A stretch of DNA of 57,167 nt, from the NCBI GenBank assembly GCA_017937405.1, contig JAGBDS010000028.1, positions 1-57,167 on the forward strand, in the 5' to 3' direction. Position numbers and translations under genes: made by a program. This document shows, piece after piece, positions 31,610-38,945 of the stretch (position 1 is the first letter of the stretch; every line of letters begins with the position of its first letter). The stretch comes from Oscillibacter sp. GTDB taxonomy: Bacteria > Bacillota > Clostridia > Oscillospirales > Oscillospiraceae. The notes beneath the pieces are model-generated. The model did not search any database and had not been told where the DNA came from. It worked only from the letters and a program-made list of their open reading frames with translations.

Positions 31610-32123
31610 ACGTATACGAGGATTCCTCCACCCGGCGGGCAATGTAGGGCTGAACATCCTCGTAGGGAATGTTCAGCGCGGTGGAAAGCTCGCCATACAG
31701 CAGCCGCTCCGCCTGCTTCATGTACCGCTCGTCCACCATGCCCAGCCGCCGCTTCTGAGCCTCCGCCTGACGCTGCTTAGCGTAAATGGACATCATCAGC
31801 TCCAGCAGCTCTTTGCAGTCGTGGCTGCGGACAGCCGACTGGTAGTGCTGGGCCAACACCTGCAAAGTGGGGGCGCGGCAGGCCTCCGCCCGGATGGAGG
31901 GGATCAGGTCGATGAGGGCCTCCGCCTCCTCCCGGGAGATAACGGGGCGGATGGGCACCTTGTCACTGTCCACGGGAGCGTAGATGACGCCGTCCTGATA
32001 GAGCGGCTTGAGCAGATAGTAGCGCCGCCCCCGGTCGGCCCTGGTGATGTCGGGGGTGGTGATCTCCTCCACCCGGCATACGCCGGTGGTTCCGTATACC
32101 AGCAGCTCTCCTGGCTGAAACAT
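31608..32123 (-). CDS. CarD family transcriptional regulator
   Basis: 171 residues. The N-terminal RNA-polymerase-interaction (Tudor-like) domain is recognisable: FQPGELLVYGTTGVCRVEEI, then YYLLKPLYQDGVIYAPVDSDKVPIRPVISREEAE. The C-terminal half is helical, with KELLELMMSIYAKQRQAEAQKRR as in CdnL/CarD proteins that contact DNA upstream of -10 and stabilise open complexes. ATG 32123 sits behind AAAGGAGG. Its leader carries a terminator-like hairpin (32152-32199). It acts globally on transcription; no partner gene nearby. Confidence 0.93.
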   Translation of the reverse strand: MFQPGELLVYGTTGVCRVEEITTPDITRADRGRRYYLLKPLYQDGVIYAPVDSDKVPIRPVISREEAEALIDLIPSIRAEACRAPTLQVLAQHYQSAVRSHDCKELLELMMSIYAKQRQAEAQKRRLGMVDERYMKQAERLLYGELSTALNIPYEDVQPYIARRVEESSYT

Positions 32124-32151
32124 ATATGGGACCTCCTTTCAGAACACATAC

Positions 32152-32199
32152 AAAAAACACGCGGTCCCGGCAACTGGACTTACGTCGCCGGGACTGCGC
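32152..32199 (-). terminator. Terminator-like hairpin in the carD leader
   Basis: On the minus strand GCAGTCCCGGC, 17-base loop, GCCGGGACCGC (11 bp with one G-U), followed by GTGTTTTTT. It lies between the candidate promoter (32211-32240) and the ribosome site of the CarD gene, so it may attenuate transcription or stabilise the 5' end. Confidence 0.6.
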
Positions 32200-32210
32200 G
32201 CTGCAATGAT

Positions 32211-32240
32211 AGTATACCATGGTTTTTCCGCAAAATGTAA
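32211..32240 (-). promoter_or_regulatory. Promoter of the carD gene
   Basis: Minus strand TTACAT, 18 bases, TATACT. The predicted start near 32204 is only a few bases before the leader hairpin. Confidence 0.55.
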
Positions 32241-32305
32241 GAAGAATTTTTGAAAAATGTTACTTTGAGCATGGTTTACGCAGGAAGTGGACAGGCAGAA
32301 ATCCG

Positions 32306-32334
32306 TTGACACAGGACAGGCCATGCCGTACAAT
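32306..32334 (+). promoter_or_regulatory. Promoter of the isomerase/epimerase gene
   Basis: TTGACA, 17 bases, TACAAT, 24 bases before the start codon region. Confidence 0.8.
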
Positions 32335-32357
32335 CGATTCAAATGGAGGCGATTATG

Positions 32358-33284
32358 ATGAAACTCGCGATCAAGACTTGTACGCTGGATATGTCCTATA
32401 CCGATATGCTGGATTTCTGTGTGGAGCAGGGTATTTCCGCTGTGGAGATCGGCACCGGCAACTGGTCCGGCGCGCCCCACATCGACCTGGAGGAGATGGT
32501 ATCCTCCGAAACAGCCCGGCAGCGGTGGATAGACGAAATGCGCCGCCGGAATCTTGAGCTGTGCACTCTGAACTGCTCCGGCAATCCCCTGGCCTACGAA
32601 AAGGACTGGGCCGTGACGGAGAAGACCTTCCGCCTGGCAGAACAGCTGGGCGTGAAGAAGATCGTGATGATGAGCGGTCTCCCCGCGGGCTGCCCCGGCG
32701 ACAAGACCCCGGTGTGGGTGACCACCTCTTGGCCGCCGGAGACCCAGGACATCCTGGACTACCAGTGGAACGAGGTCGCTATTCCCAAGTGGCGGGAGCT
32801 GGTGCGCATGGCCGCCGACTGCGGCATTGAGCGCATCGCCCTGGAAAACCATGGTATGCAGCTGGTTTACAACCCGGAGACGCTGCTGCGGCTGCGGGAG
32901 GCCGTGGGTCCCATGGTGGGCATGAACCTGGACCCCTCTCACCTGTTCTGGATGGGCGGCGACCCCATTGAGGCCGCCCGGGTGCTGGGCGAGGCCGGCG
33001 CCATCTATCACATCCACGGCAAGGATTCCCGCCCGGAGCGGCGGATGTGCGGCCCCAACGGGATGCTGGACACCAAGCCCATCGATCAGTTCCGCCAGCG
33101 GTCCTGGAACTATGTGGCGGTAGGCGCCGGTCACGGCGCTCAGTGGTGGCAGGAATTTTTCTCCGTGGTGCGCATGAGCGGCTACGACGACGTGGTCTCC
33201 CTGGAGATGGAGGACCTGACCCTGCCTATGCTGGAGGGCCACCTCAGCTCCCTGCGGACACTGAAAGAGGCGCTGGTCCTGTAA
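32358..33284 (+). CDS. Sugar phosphate isomerase/epimerase (xylose isomerase-like TIM barrel)
   Basis: 308 residues of the AP-endonuclease-2 superfamily. Metal-site pieces are seen: AVEIGTGNW near residue 30, GIERIALENHGMQLVYNPETLL (catalytic Glu and His), GMNLDPSHLFWMGGDPIEA, IYHIHGKDSR and VSLEMEDL. These enzymes interconvert sugars or inositol-type compounds using divalent metal. Three ATGs are close together; 32358 lies 8 bases after GGAGG and gives MKLAIKTCTLDM; 32355 is also possible. Single gene with a consensus promoter. The substrate is unknown. Confidence 0.87.
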   Translation: MKLAIKTCTLDMSYTDMLDFCVEQGISAVEIGTGNWSGAPHIDLEEMVSSETARQRWIDEMRRRNLELCTLNCSGNPLAYEKDWAVTEKTFRLAEQLGVKKIVMMSGLPAGCPGDKTPVWVTTSWPPETQDILDYQWNEVAIPKWRELVRMAADCGIERIALENHGMQLVYNPETLLRLREAVGPMVGMNLDPSHLFWMGGDPIEAARVLGEAGAIYHIHGKDSRPERRMCGPNGMLDTKPIDQFRQRSWNYVAVGAGHGAQWWQEFFSVVRMSGYDDVVSLEMEDLTLPMLEGHLSSLRTLKEALVL

Positions 33285-33340
33285 TTTTCCCCATACTGTG
33301 GTACAATACAAATAAACTCTGACTGATAGGAGAAATGGCC

Positions 33341-34687
33341 GTGCCCTTTCGGAAAATTGACAGGATCACCCCGGCGCAGATCATCATTCTGGGCTTTTTA
33401 TTTCTGATCGCCGTTGGAACCGTGCTGCTGATGCTGCCGGTATCCACCAGCGGTCCTGATGGCGCCTCCTTTCTGGACGCCTTGTTCACCGCCACCTCCG
33501 CCACCTGCGTGACGGGCCTGATCGTGCAGGACACCGCCCTGTACTGGTCCCCCTTCGGACAGGCAGTCATTTTGCTGCTTATCCAGATCGGCGGTATGGG
33601 TGTGGTGACCATGGCTGTGGCGATCTTCATCTTCGCCGGCAGGCACATCAGCCTGAAGCAGCGCTGGGTCATGCAGGAGTCCATCTCCGCGCCCCAGGTG
33701 GGCGGCATCGTCCGTCAGACCCGGTTCATTTTAAAGACCGCTCTTGCCATGGAGGCCGTCGGTGCGGTGCTGCTGGCCCTGCGGTTCTGCCCCCAAATGG
33801 GCGTCAAGGGCATCTGGTACGCTGTCTTCCACTCCATCTCCGCGTTCTGTAACGCGGGCTTCGACCTGATGGGTGTCCGCAGCGGGCCATGCTCGTCCAT
33901 GACAGCATACACCGCCGACGGGATAGTAAATATTGCCCTCATTCTGCTTATCGTCTTGGGCGGCATCGGCTTTATGACCTGGCAGGACTTCCGGGAGCAC
34001 AAATGGCATCTGCGGGTCATGCGGCTCCAGACAAAGGTGGTCCTTTCCACCACCGCGATTTTGCTGGTGGGCGGCTTTCTGTATTTTTTCCTCTATGAAT
34101 TTCAGCAGCCCCAGTGGCGGAGCATGAGCGGCGGCGAGCGGCTCTGGGCCTCGCTGTTTCAGGCGGTCACGCCCCGCACCGCGGGCTTCAACACGGTCGA
34201 TCTGAGCCAAATGACACCGCCCAGCCAGCTGGTCACCATTCTGCTGATGCTGGTGGGCGGCTCGCCGGGTTCTACTGCCGGCGGCTTCAAGACCACCACG
34301 CTGGCAGTGCTGCTGCTGACCACCGCGGCGGTGTTCCGCCGCCGGGACACGGCCCACTGCTTCGGACGACGGCTTCAGGACGAGGCGGTCCACAACGCCA
34401 TGGCACTGTTTGTCATTTACCTGCTGCTGGCGGTAACGGGCGGCATCCTCATCTGCTGCATCGACGGCATCCCCCTGATGGGTGCGCTATTTGAGTCCTC
34501 CTCCGCCGTGGCGACGGTGGGCCTGTCCCTGGGCTACACGGGAGGGCTGTCGGCGGCGTCCAAGCTGATTTTGATATTCCTGATGTATTTTGGCCGCGTG
34601 GGCGGCCTGACGGTGATCTACGCCGTGACCGTGCGTGGAACGGGCAAGGTTTCCCAGTTCCCCCAGGAACGGCTTACGGTGGGCTGA
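33341..34687 (+). CDS. Potassium uptake channel subunit, KtrB/TrkH family (copy 1)
   Basis: Membrane K+ channel subunit, about 448 residues, four pore repeats with the filter glycines visible in TSATCVTGL, SAFCNAGFD, TPRTAGFN and SAVATVGLS. The gating-loop region GGSPGSTAGGFKTTT is present. It needs the RCK protein encoded 20 bases downstream. GTG 33341 is chosen because AGGAG is 8 bases upstream; ATG 33335 is only 2 bases from the same site. A close paralogue is encoded at 50867-52240. By size and motifs it is nearer KtrB than proteobacterial TrkH. Confidence 0.92.
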   Translation: MPFRKIDRITPAQIIILGFLFLIAVGTVLLMLPVSTSGPDGASFLDALFTATSATCVTGLIVQDTALYWSPFGQAVILLLIQIGGMGVVTMAVAIFIFAGRHISLKQRWVMQESISAPQVGGIVRQTRFILKTALAMEAVGAVLLALRFCPQMGVKGIWYAVFHSISAFCNAGFDLMGVRSGPCSSMTAYTADGIVNIALILLIVLGGIGFMTWQDFREHKWHLRVMRLQTKVVLSTTAILLVGGFLYFFLYEFQQPQWRSMSGGERLWASLFQAVTPRTAGFNTVDLSQMTPPSQLVTILLMLVGGSPGSTAGGFKTTTLAVLLLTTAAVFRRRDTAHCFGRRLQDEAVHNAMALFVIYLLLAVTGGILICCIDGIPLMGALFESSSAVATVGLSLGYTGGLSAASKLILIFLMYFGRVGGLTVIYAVTVRGTGKVSQFPQERLTVG

Positions 34688-34707
34688 CGGAAAGGAGCAA
34701 ATACCAC

Positions 34708-35355
34708 ATGAAATCTGTATTGCTGATCGGCCTTGGGCGCTTTGGCCGCCACATGGCCATGAAGTTTCAAGAGCTGCACCATGAGGTACTGGCCATTGAC
34801 AGCGACGAGCAGCGGGTCAATGACGCCCTGGACCTGGTGACCAACGCCCAGATCGGGGACAGCACCAACGAGCAGTTCATTGCCTCCCTGGGGGTTCGGA
34901 ACTTTGACCTTTGCGTCGTCGCCATCGGAGACGATTTCCAGAGTTCTCTGGAGACCACCGCCCTGCTGAAAGAGCAGGGGGCGCCCTTTGTGCTGGCCCG
35001 GGCCTCCCGGGAAGTCCACGCCAAATTCCTGCTGCGCAACGGTGCCGACGAGGTCATCTACCCGGAAAAGCAGATGGCAAACTGGGCGGCGGTGCGGTAC
35101 AGCGGCGACCACATTTTCGACTATGTGCAGCTGACGCCAGACCACTCCATCTACGAGACGGCGGTACCGGAGAGTTTTGTGGGCAAGACTGTGGTGGAAC
35201 TGGCCGTCCGCCAGAAATACCGGGTAAACATCCTGGCGACGAAGCGGGACGGCGTCCTGGAGCCCCTGCCCGGCCCCAACCACTGTTTCGCCGCCGACGA
35301 GACCATCTTCATCCTGGGCGGCAACAAGGACCTCCAGAAGTTCCTGAACCTGTAA
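34708..35355 (+). CDS. Potassium channel regulatory subunit, KtrA/TrkA family (copy 1)
   Basis: 215-residue cytoplasmic RCK ring protein that binds nucleotide and gates the membrane subunit. The Rossmann start VLLIGLGRFGRHMA and LAIDSDEQRVND give the NAD/ATP site; the RCK_C domain runs from about residue 140 (FVGKTVVELAVRQKYRVNILATKRDG...ADETIFILGGNKDLQKF). By my count it is about 85% identical, without gaps, to the copy at 50204-50851, much closer than the two membrane subunits are. Same order as its channel gene, and a terminator follows. Confidence 0.93.
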   Translation: MKSVLLIGLGRFGRHMAMKFQELHHEVLAIDSDEQRVNDALDLVTNAQIGDSTNEQFIASLGVRNFDLCVVAIGDDFQSSLETTALLKEQGAPFVLARASREVHAKFLLRNGADEVIYPEKQMANWAAVRYSGDHIFDYVQLTPDHSIYETAVPESFVGKTVVELAVRQKYRVNILATKRDGVLEPLPGPNHCFAADETIFILGGNKDLQKFLNL

Positions 35356-35374
35356 CTGTGTATCATCTCCCAAG

Positions 35375-35406
35375 AAAAGCTCCGAAGCGCAGGCTTCGGA
35401 GCTTTT
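35375..35406 (+). terminator. Terminator of ktr operon 1
   Basis: Perfect 14-bp stem AAAAGCTCCGAAGC / GCTTCGGAGCTTTT with loop GCAG and a closing T-run. Confidence 0.92.
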
Positions 35407-35496
35407 TGCTGCACAAAACAGGGCATCAACACCGGCTAAATCTGTCAGATAGGGGCGGAGCACTGCGCCGCCCAAAATATCTGTAAGGAGGAGCAT

Positions 35497-35712
35497 ATGG
35501 AACTGATGCAAAAGCGCCTGGCAAACCTGCTGTCCGTCAAGTCCCTGGTAACGCTGGTGCTGACAGTGGTATTCGCCTATCTGGCCGTGGAGGAGAAGAT
35601 CGCCCAGGATTTTATGACCGTCTACGCCGTCGTGATCGCCTTCTACTTCGGCACCCAGAGCCAGAAGGGGCAGGACGCCCTGGACGCCGGGAAGGGGGAG
35701 CGCGGTGAGTAA
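35497..35712 (+). CDS. Small holin-like membrane protein
   Basis: 71 residues with two hydrophobic segments (SLVTLVLTVVFAYLAV and FMTVYAVVIAFYFGT) and a charged C-terminus, the shape of class II phage holins. TAAGGAGGAG precedes the ATG. Its end overlaps the start of a lysozyme-like gene by 8 bases, the classic holin-endolysin arrangement. No other phage gene is near. Family assignment rests on shape and context. Confidence 0.7.
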   Translation: MELMQKRLANLLSVKSLVTLVLTVVFAYLAVEEKIAQDFMTVYAVVIAFYFGTQSQKGQDALDAGKGERGE

Positions 35713-36403
35713 GCCTGTGGGCGCCGCCGGGCTGGCACTCATCAAGCGGTTTGAAGGCTGCCGCCTGAAGGCGTACAAGCCCCTTCCCACGGAAACATAT
35801 TGGACCATCGGCTGGGGACATTACGGCCCGGATGTGCGGGAGGACCAGACTATCACCCAGCCGGAGGCGGACCGCCTGCTGGCAGCGGACTGCCAGCGGT
35901 TCGCCGACGCGGTGGATGATCCTGTCTATTGCCCCCAGACAGCCCGGCTCAACGACAACCAGCGGGACGCCCTGATCTCCTTTGCCTTCAACTGCGGGGC
36001 AGGCTGCCTGAAAACGCTGTGCAAAGGCCGGACCCTGGCGCAGGTCCGGGACGCCATGGCCTTATACAGCAAGGCAGGTGGCAAAGTTCTGCCGGGCCTG
36101 GAACGCCGCCGGAGGGCGGAGCAGGCGCTGTTCGACACGCCGGTGGCCCCGGCGACTGAGAAAAAGGAGGACAAAACCATGACCTACCAGTATCTGAAAG
36201 ATGTGCCGGAGAAATTCCGGCCCGTGATCGAAAAGCTGATGACCGCCGGCATCATCCAGGGCGACGGCAGCGACCCCACAGGAAACGGCGACGTCATCAG
36301 CCTGACCCACGAGCAGGTACGGACGCTGGTGTTCGTCTACCGGGGCGGCGGCTTTGACGCCAGACTCCGGGAAGCAGGTATTCCTCCAGCGGTTGGTGCA
36401 TAA
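35705..36403 (+). CDS. GH24 lysozyme-like endolysin
   Basis: 232 residues, GTG start inside the end of the holin-like gene. The N-terminal domain is a phage T4-type lysozyme: LIKRFEGCRLKAYK with catalytic Glu17, YWTIGWGHYG with the conserved Thr, and LNDNQRDALISFAFNCGAG. The Asp that normally follows YK is missing (YKPLPTE). After a linker (VAPATEKKEDK, residue about 150) a C-terminal segment of about 75 residues (YQYLKDVPEKFRPVIEKLMTAGII...DVISLTHEQVRTLVFVYRGGGFD) may bind wall; similar tails occur in Clostridial cell-wall hydrolases. There is no signal peptide, so release would depend on the holin-like partner. Confidence 0.85.
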   Translation: MSKPVGAAGLALIKRFEGCRLKAYKPLPTETYWTIGWGHYGPDVREDQTITQPEADRLLAADCQRFADAVDDPVYCPQTARLNDNQRDALISFAFNCGAGCLKTLCKGRTLAQVRDAMALYSKAGGKVLPGLERRRRAEQALFDTPVAPATEKKEDKTMTYQYLKDVPEKFRPVIEKLMTAGIIQGDGSDPTGNGDVISLTHEQVRTLVFVYRGGGFDARLREAGIPPAVGA

Positions 36404-36404
36404 T

Positions 36405-36452
36405 CAGTAAAAAGCGGACGGTATGCATTGCGTACTGTCCGCTTTTACTGCG
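36405..36452 (+). terminator. Terminator of the lysis cassette
   Basis: Long stem AGTAAAAAGCGGAC / GTCCGCTTTTACT with an extended inner GTA/TAC pairing; T-run on the right side. Confidence 0.8.
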
Positions 36453-36543
36453 CTTCCGGCCTGCCAGTTGGGACACGCCTTCTTGCATTGTCGGGGAAAT
36501 TATCGTATTCTTAAGAAAAGCAGCAGAAGGGAGGCAGAGAGCC

Positions 36544-38037
36544 ATGGCGCAGGCAAAGAGGAACCCGGCACGCACATGGGCCATCCGGGCCTTTGTGCTG
36601 GCCCTGCTGGCAAGACTGGTGCTGACAGCGTACATGGAATACGACCGCCTTCGGCAGGAGCGGGACCGCATGGGTTATATCGCCAGCTCTATCGGCTCGG
36701 AGGCCTATGAAATTCTGCTCTCCCAGATGAGCAAGACCCAGGTGCTGGAAGCATATCTGATGCAGACCGGCGGGTCCTACGAGGATTTCGGTGCTCTTTC
36801 CGGCATCCTGCTGCGGGAGGACTTTGTGCGGAACGTGCTCTTCGCCCCAAATGGCATCGTGGACGGTGTGTTTCCCCTGGAGGGGAACGCGGCGGTCATC
36901 GGCCTGAATATGTACGAGGACGGCGCTGGAAACAAGGAGGCCCAGGCCGCCATCAAGAAAAAGGAGCTGTACATCGCCGGACCCTTTGAGCTGATCCAGG
37001 GGGGCCTCGGCATCGCCGGACGCCTGCCGGTGTTTCTTCCGGACGGCAGCGGCAGCTCCCGCTTCTGGGGCATCGTCTCCGTGACTCTGGATTTTCCGGA
37101 GGTGTTGTCCGGCAGTTCCATCCAGCGGGTCAATGAGCAGGGCTTTGCCTGCCGCATCTGGCGCATCAACCCAGACGACGGCCAGCCGCAGACCATTCTG
37201 GAGACAGACACGCCCCTGCCGGAGGGGCGGAAAACCGTGGACTATAAACAGCCGCTGTTCAACTCCGTCTGGACGGTGTCCCTTGCCTCCCTGCGTCCCT
37301 GGTATCTGCGGGTGGAAGTATGGCTGGGTGTGATGGTGAGTCTGCTGGTAGCCCTTCTGGCGGCGGCGGGCGTCTACACCACAGTGCGGCTGCAGCAGTT
37401 CAAGGCGGAGGAGGCCCAGCGGGAAATCGGCCGGCTGCAGGAGCAGCTGGAATACGAGCAGGGCAATATGCTGCTGAACCAGATACGCTCCCATTTCTTT
37501 TACCACACCCTCAACTCCCTGCAGGCCCTTATCGTCCTCCAGCCCGACGCGGCCTACAAGATGGCGGGCGACTTCTCTCGCTATCTGCGGTTCAATCTGG
37601 ATTCCGTCACCGCCGACGGCGGCGTGGGCTCCTTCCGGGAGGAACTGCGGGCCGTCCGGGCCTACGCGGACATCAACCAGCAGCAGCTGGGTGACCGGCT
37701 GCACATGGTCTACGACATTCCGGAGGCGGATTTTCAGATCCCCCTGCTGACCATCCAGCCCGTGGTGGAAAACGCCATCCTCCACGGCATCAAGCCCAAG
37801 GTGGGCGGCGGAACCGTCACACTGAAGCTGGAGGAGCTGGCGGACTGCTGGCGGGTCACGGTGGATGACGACGGCGTTGGTTTCGACCCGGAGGAGGTCC
37901 AGGGAAAGAGTTCCATCGGACTGGAAAACGTGCGGCGGCGGCTGGCCCGGTTCCCCGGCTGTGAGCTGCGGCTCACCAGCATCCCGGGAATTGGTACAAA
38001 AGTCATCCTGATCTACAGAAAACAGGATAAAAATTAA
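36544..38037 (+). CDS. CHASE-domain sensor histidine kinase (LytS/YesM type)
   Basis: 497 residues. One membrane segment near the start (IRAFVLALLARLVLTAYM), an extracytoplasmic CHASE domain at about residues 70-190 (NVLFAPNGIVDGVFPLEGNAAVIGLNMYEDG, GPFELIQGGLGIAGRLPVFLPDG, FWGIVSVTLDF), a second membrane segment (VWLGVMVSLLVALLAAAGVYT), a coiled coil, and a His_kinase domain with His317 in NQIRSHFFYHTLNSLQ followed by an ATPase domain (VVENAILHGIKPK, DDDGVGFDPEE, SIGLENVRRRL). CHASE domains bind small ligands; plant examples bind adenine-type cytokinins. The response regulator gene follows and a nucleoside-type ABC importer comes next, so the kinase probably senses that importer's substrate. 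Confidence 0.9.
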   Translation: MAQAKRNPARTWAIRAFVLALLARLVLTAYMEYDRLRQERDRMGYIASSIGSEAYEILLSQMSKTQVLEAYLMQTGGSYEDFGALSGILLREDFVRNVLFAPNGIVDGVFPLEGNAAVIGLNMYEDGAGNKEAQAAIKKKELYIAGPFELIQGGLGIAGRLPVFLPDGSGSSRFWGIVSVTLDFPEVLSGSSIQRVNEQGFACRIWRINPDDGQPQTILETDTPLPEGRKTVDYKQPLFNSVWTVSLASLRPWYLRVEVWLGVMVSLLVALLAAAGVYTTVRLQQFKAEEAQREIGRLQEQLEYEQGNMLLNQIRSHFFYHTLNSLQALIVLQPDAAYKMAGDFSRYLRFNLDSVTADGGVGSFREELRAVRAYADINQQQLGDRLHMVYDIPEADFQIPLLTIQPVVENAILHGIKPKVGGGTVTLKLEELADCWRVTVDDDGVGFDPEEVQGKSSIGLENVRRRLARFPGCELRLTSIPGIGTKVILIYRKQDKN

Positions 38038-38057
38038 GGGAATTCAGCAGTTCTCCC

Positions 38058-38086
38058 ATGAAGCGTACGGTTTCCGTACGCTTCAT
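38058..38086. promoter_or_regulatory. Perfect inverted repeat between kinase and regulator genes
   Basis: ATGAAGCGTACGG / CCGTACGCTTCAT, 13 bp with loop TTT, 20 bases after the kinase stop. The following TTGCTACAATAAAC is not a terminator T-run, and TACAAT could be a -10 for the regulator gene. It may be an operator or an mRNA-processing hairpin. Confidence 0.55.
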
Positions 38087-38116
38087 TTGCTACAATAAAC
38101 AAAGAGGTGACCGCCA

Positions 38117-38941
38117 TTGAAAACCATTCTGGTAGACGATATGCTGCTGGACCTGCAGCTGTTTGAGCTCAAATGCGCGGATATGCCGGATTTTGAGATC
38201 GTAGGAAAGTTCACAGACCCCAACGCGGCCATTGAGTATGCCTCCGGCCATGTGGTGGACTTTGCCCTGCTGGACATCGATATGCCGGGCATGAACGGCA
38301 TCGAACCGGCTCAGGAGCTGCGGCGCCTGCGGAACGACATCATCATCGTCTTTGCCACCGCCCACCCGAAATTCGCGGTTGAGGCGCTGAAGATGAAGGC
38401 GGATTACATGATCTTCAAGCCCTTTGACCGGGAGGACATCGCCGACGTGATGGAGCGGGCCAAGCTGCTGCGCAGGCGGCAGCGCAAGCGCATTTATTTC
38501 CATACCTTCGGCGCGTTCGATATGCTGGTGGACGGGGAACCGGTGCATTTCCGCTCCGGCAAGGCCAAGGAGCTGATGGCCCTGTGCGTCTACCGGGAGG
38601 GGCGGCCTGTATCCATCCACGAGATCGTGGAAAACCTGTGGGGCGAGGACGCCGACGGCGCGGGCTACCGCCGCACCATCAAGGAGCTGGCGGACACCCT
38701 GCGGGACTATGGCGCGGAGGTGATGTTTCTCCGCAGCCGGGGGAGCCTCCGGGTACGAATGGAGCTGGCGGATTCCGATTATCAGGATTTTATGAATGGC
38801 GGCGAGGACGCCGTCTGTCAATATCAAGGTGTGTTTATGCAGCAGTATTCCTGGGCGGAGCCCATGGTCTACACGCTGCAAGAAAAAAAAGAGCTGATGC
38901 TTGCCCGCATGGGGAAGCACAGTACAAACGAGGGGGGCTGA
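38117..38941 (+). CDS. Response regulator with SARP-like winged-helix output
   Basis: 274 residues; TTG start with AGAGGTG upstream. Receiver domain residues 1-120 with acidic pocket VDDM, phospho-acceptor Asp53 in LLDIDMPGMNG, Thr in FATAHPKF and Lys in IFKPFD. The output is not LytTR, the usual partner of LytS kinases, but a winged helix of the Trans_reg_C/SARP kind (YFHTFGAFDMLVDGEPVHFRSGKAKELMALCVYREGRPVSIHEIVENLWGED) followed by a short activation-type tail. Its end lies 4 bases before the start of the ABC ATPase gene, so regulator and importer are probably co-expressed. Confidence 0.9.
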   Translation: MKTILVDDMLLDLQLFELKCADMPDFEIVGKFTDPNAAIEYASGHVVDFALLDIDMPGMNGIEPAQELRRLRNDIIIVFATAHPKFAVEALKMKADYMIFKPFDREDIADVMERAKLLRRRQRKRIYFHTFGAFDMLVDGEPVHFRSGKAKELMALCVYREGRPVSIHEIVENLWGEDADGAGYRRTIKELADTLRDYGAEVMFLRSRGSLRVRMELADSDYQDFMNGGEDAVCQYQGVFMQQYSWAEPMVYTLQEKKELMLARMGKHSTNEGG

Positions 38942-38945
38942 AACT

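Noticed and set aside
35407-36452. Prophage
   Set aside because: Only the two lysis genes are present; no integrase, structural genes or attachment-site repeats were seen around them.
38117-38941. Response regulator as a LytTR protein
   Set aside because: The kinase type suggests LytTR, but the output sequence fits a Trans_reg_C/SARP winged helix and lacks LytTR features.
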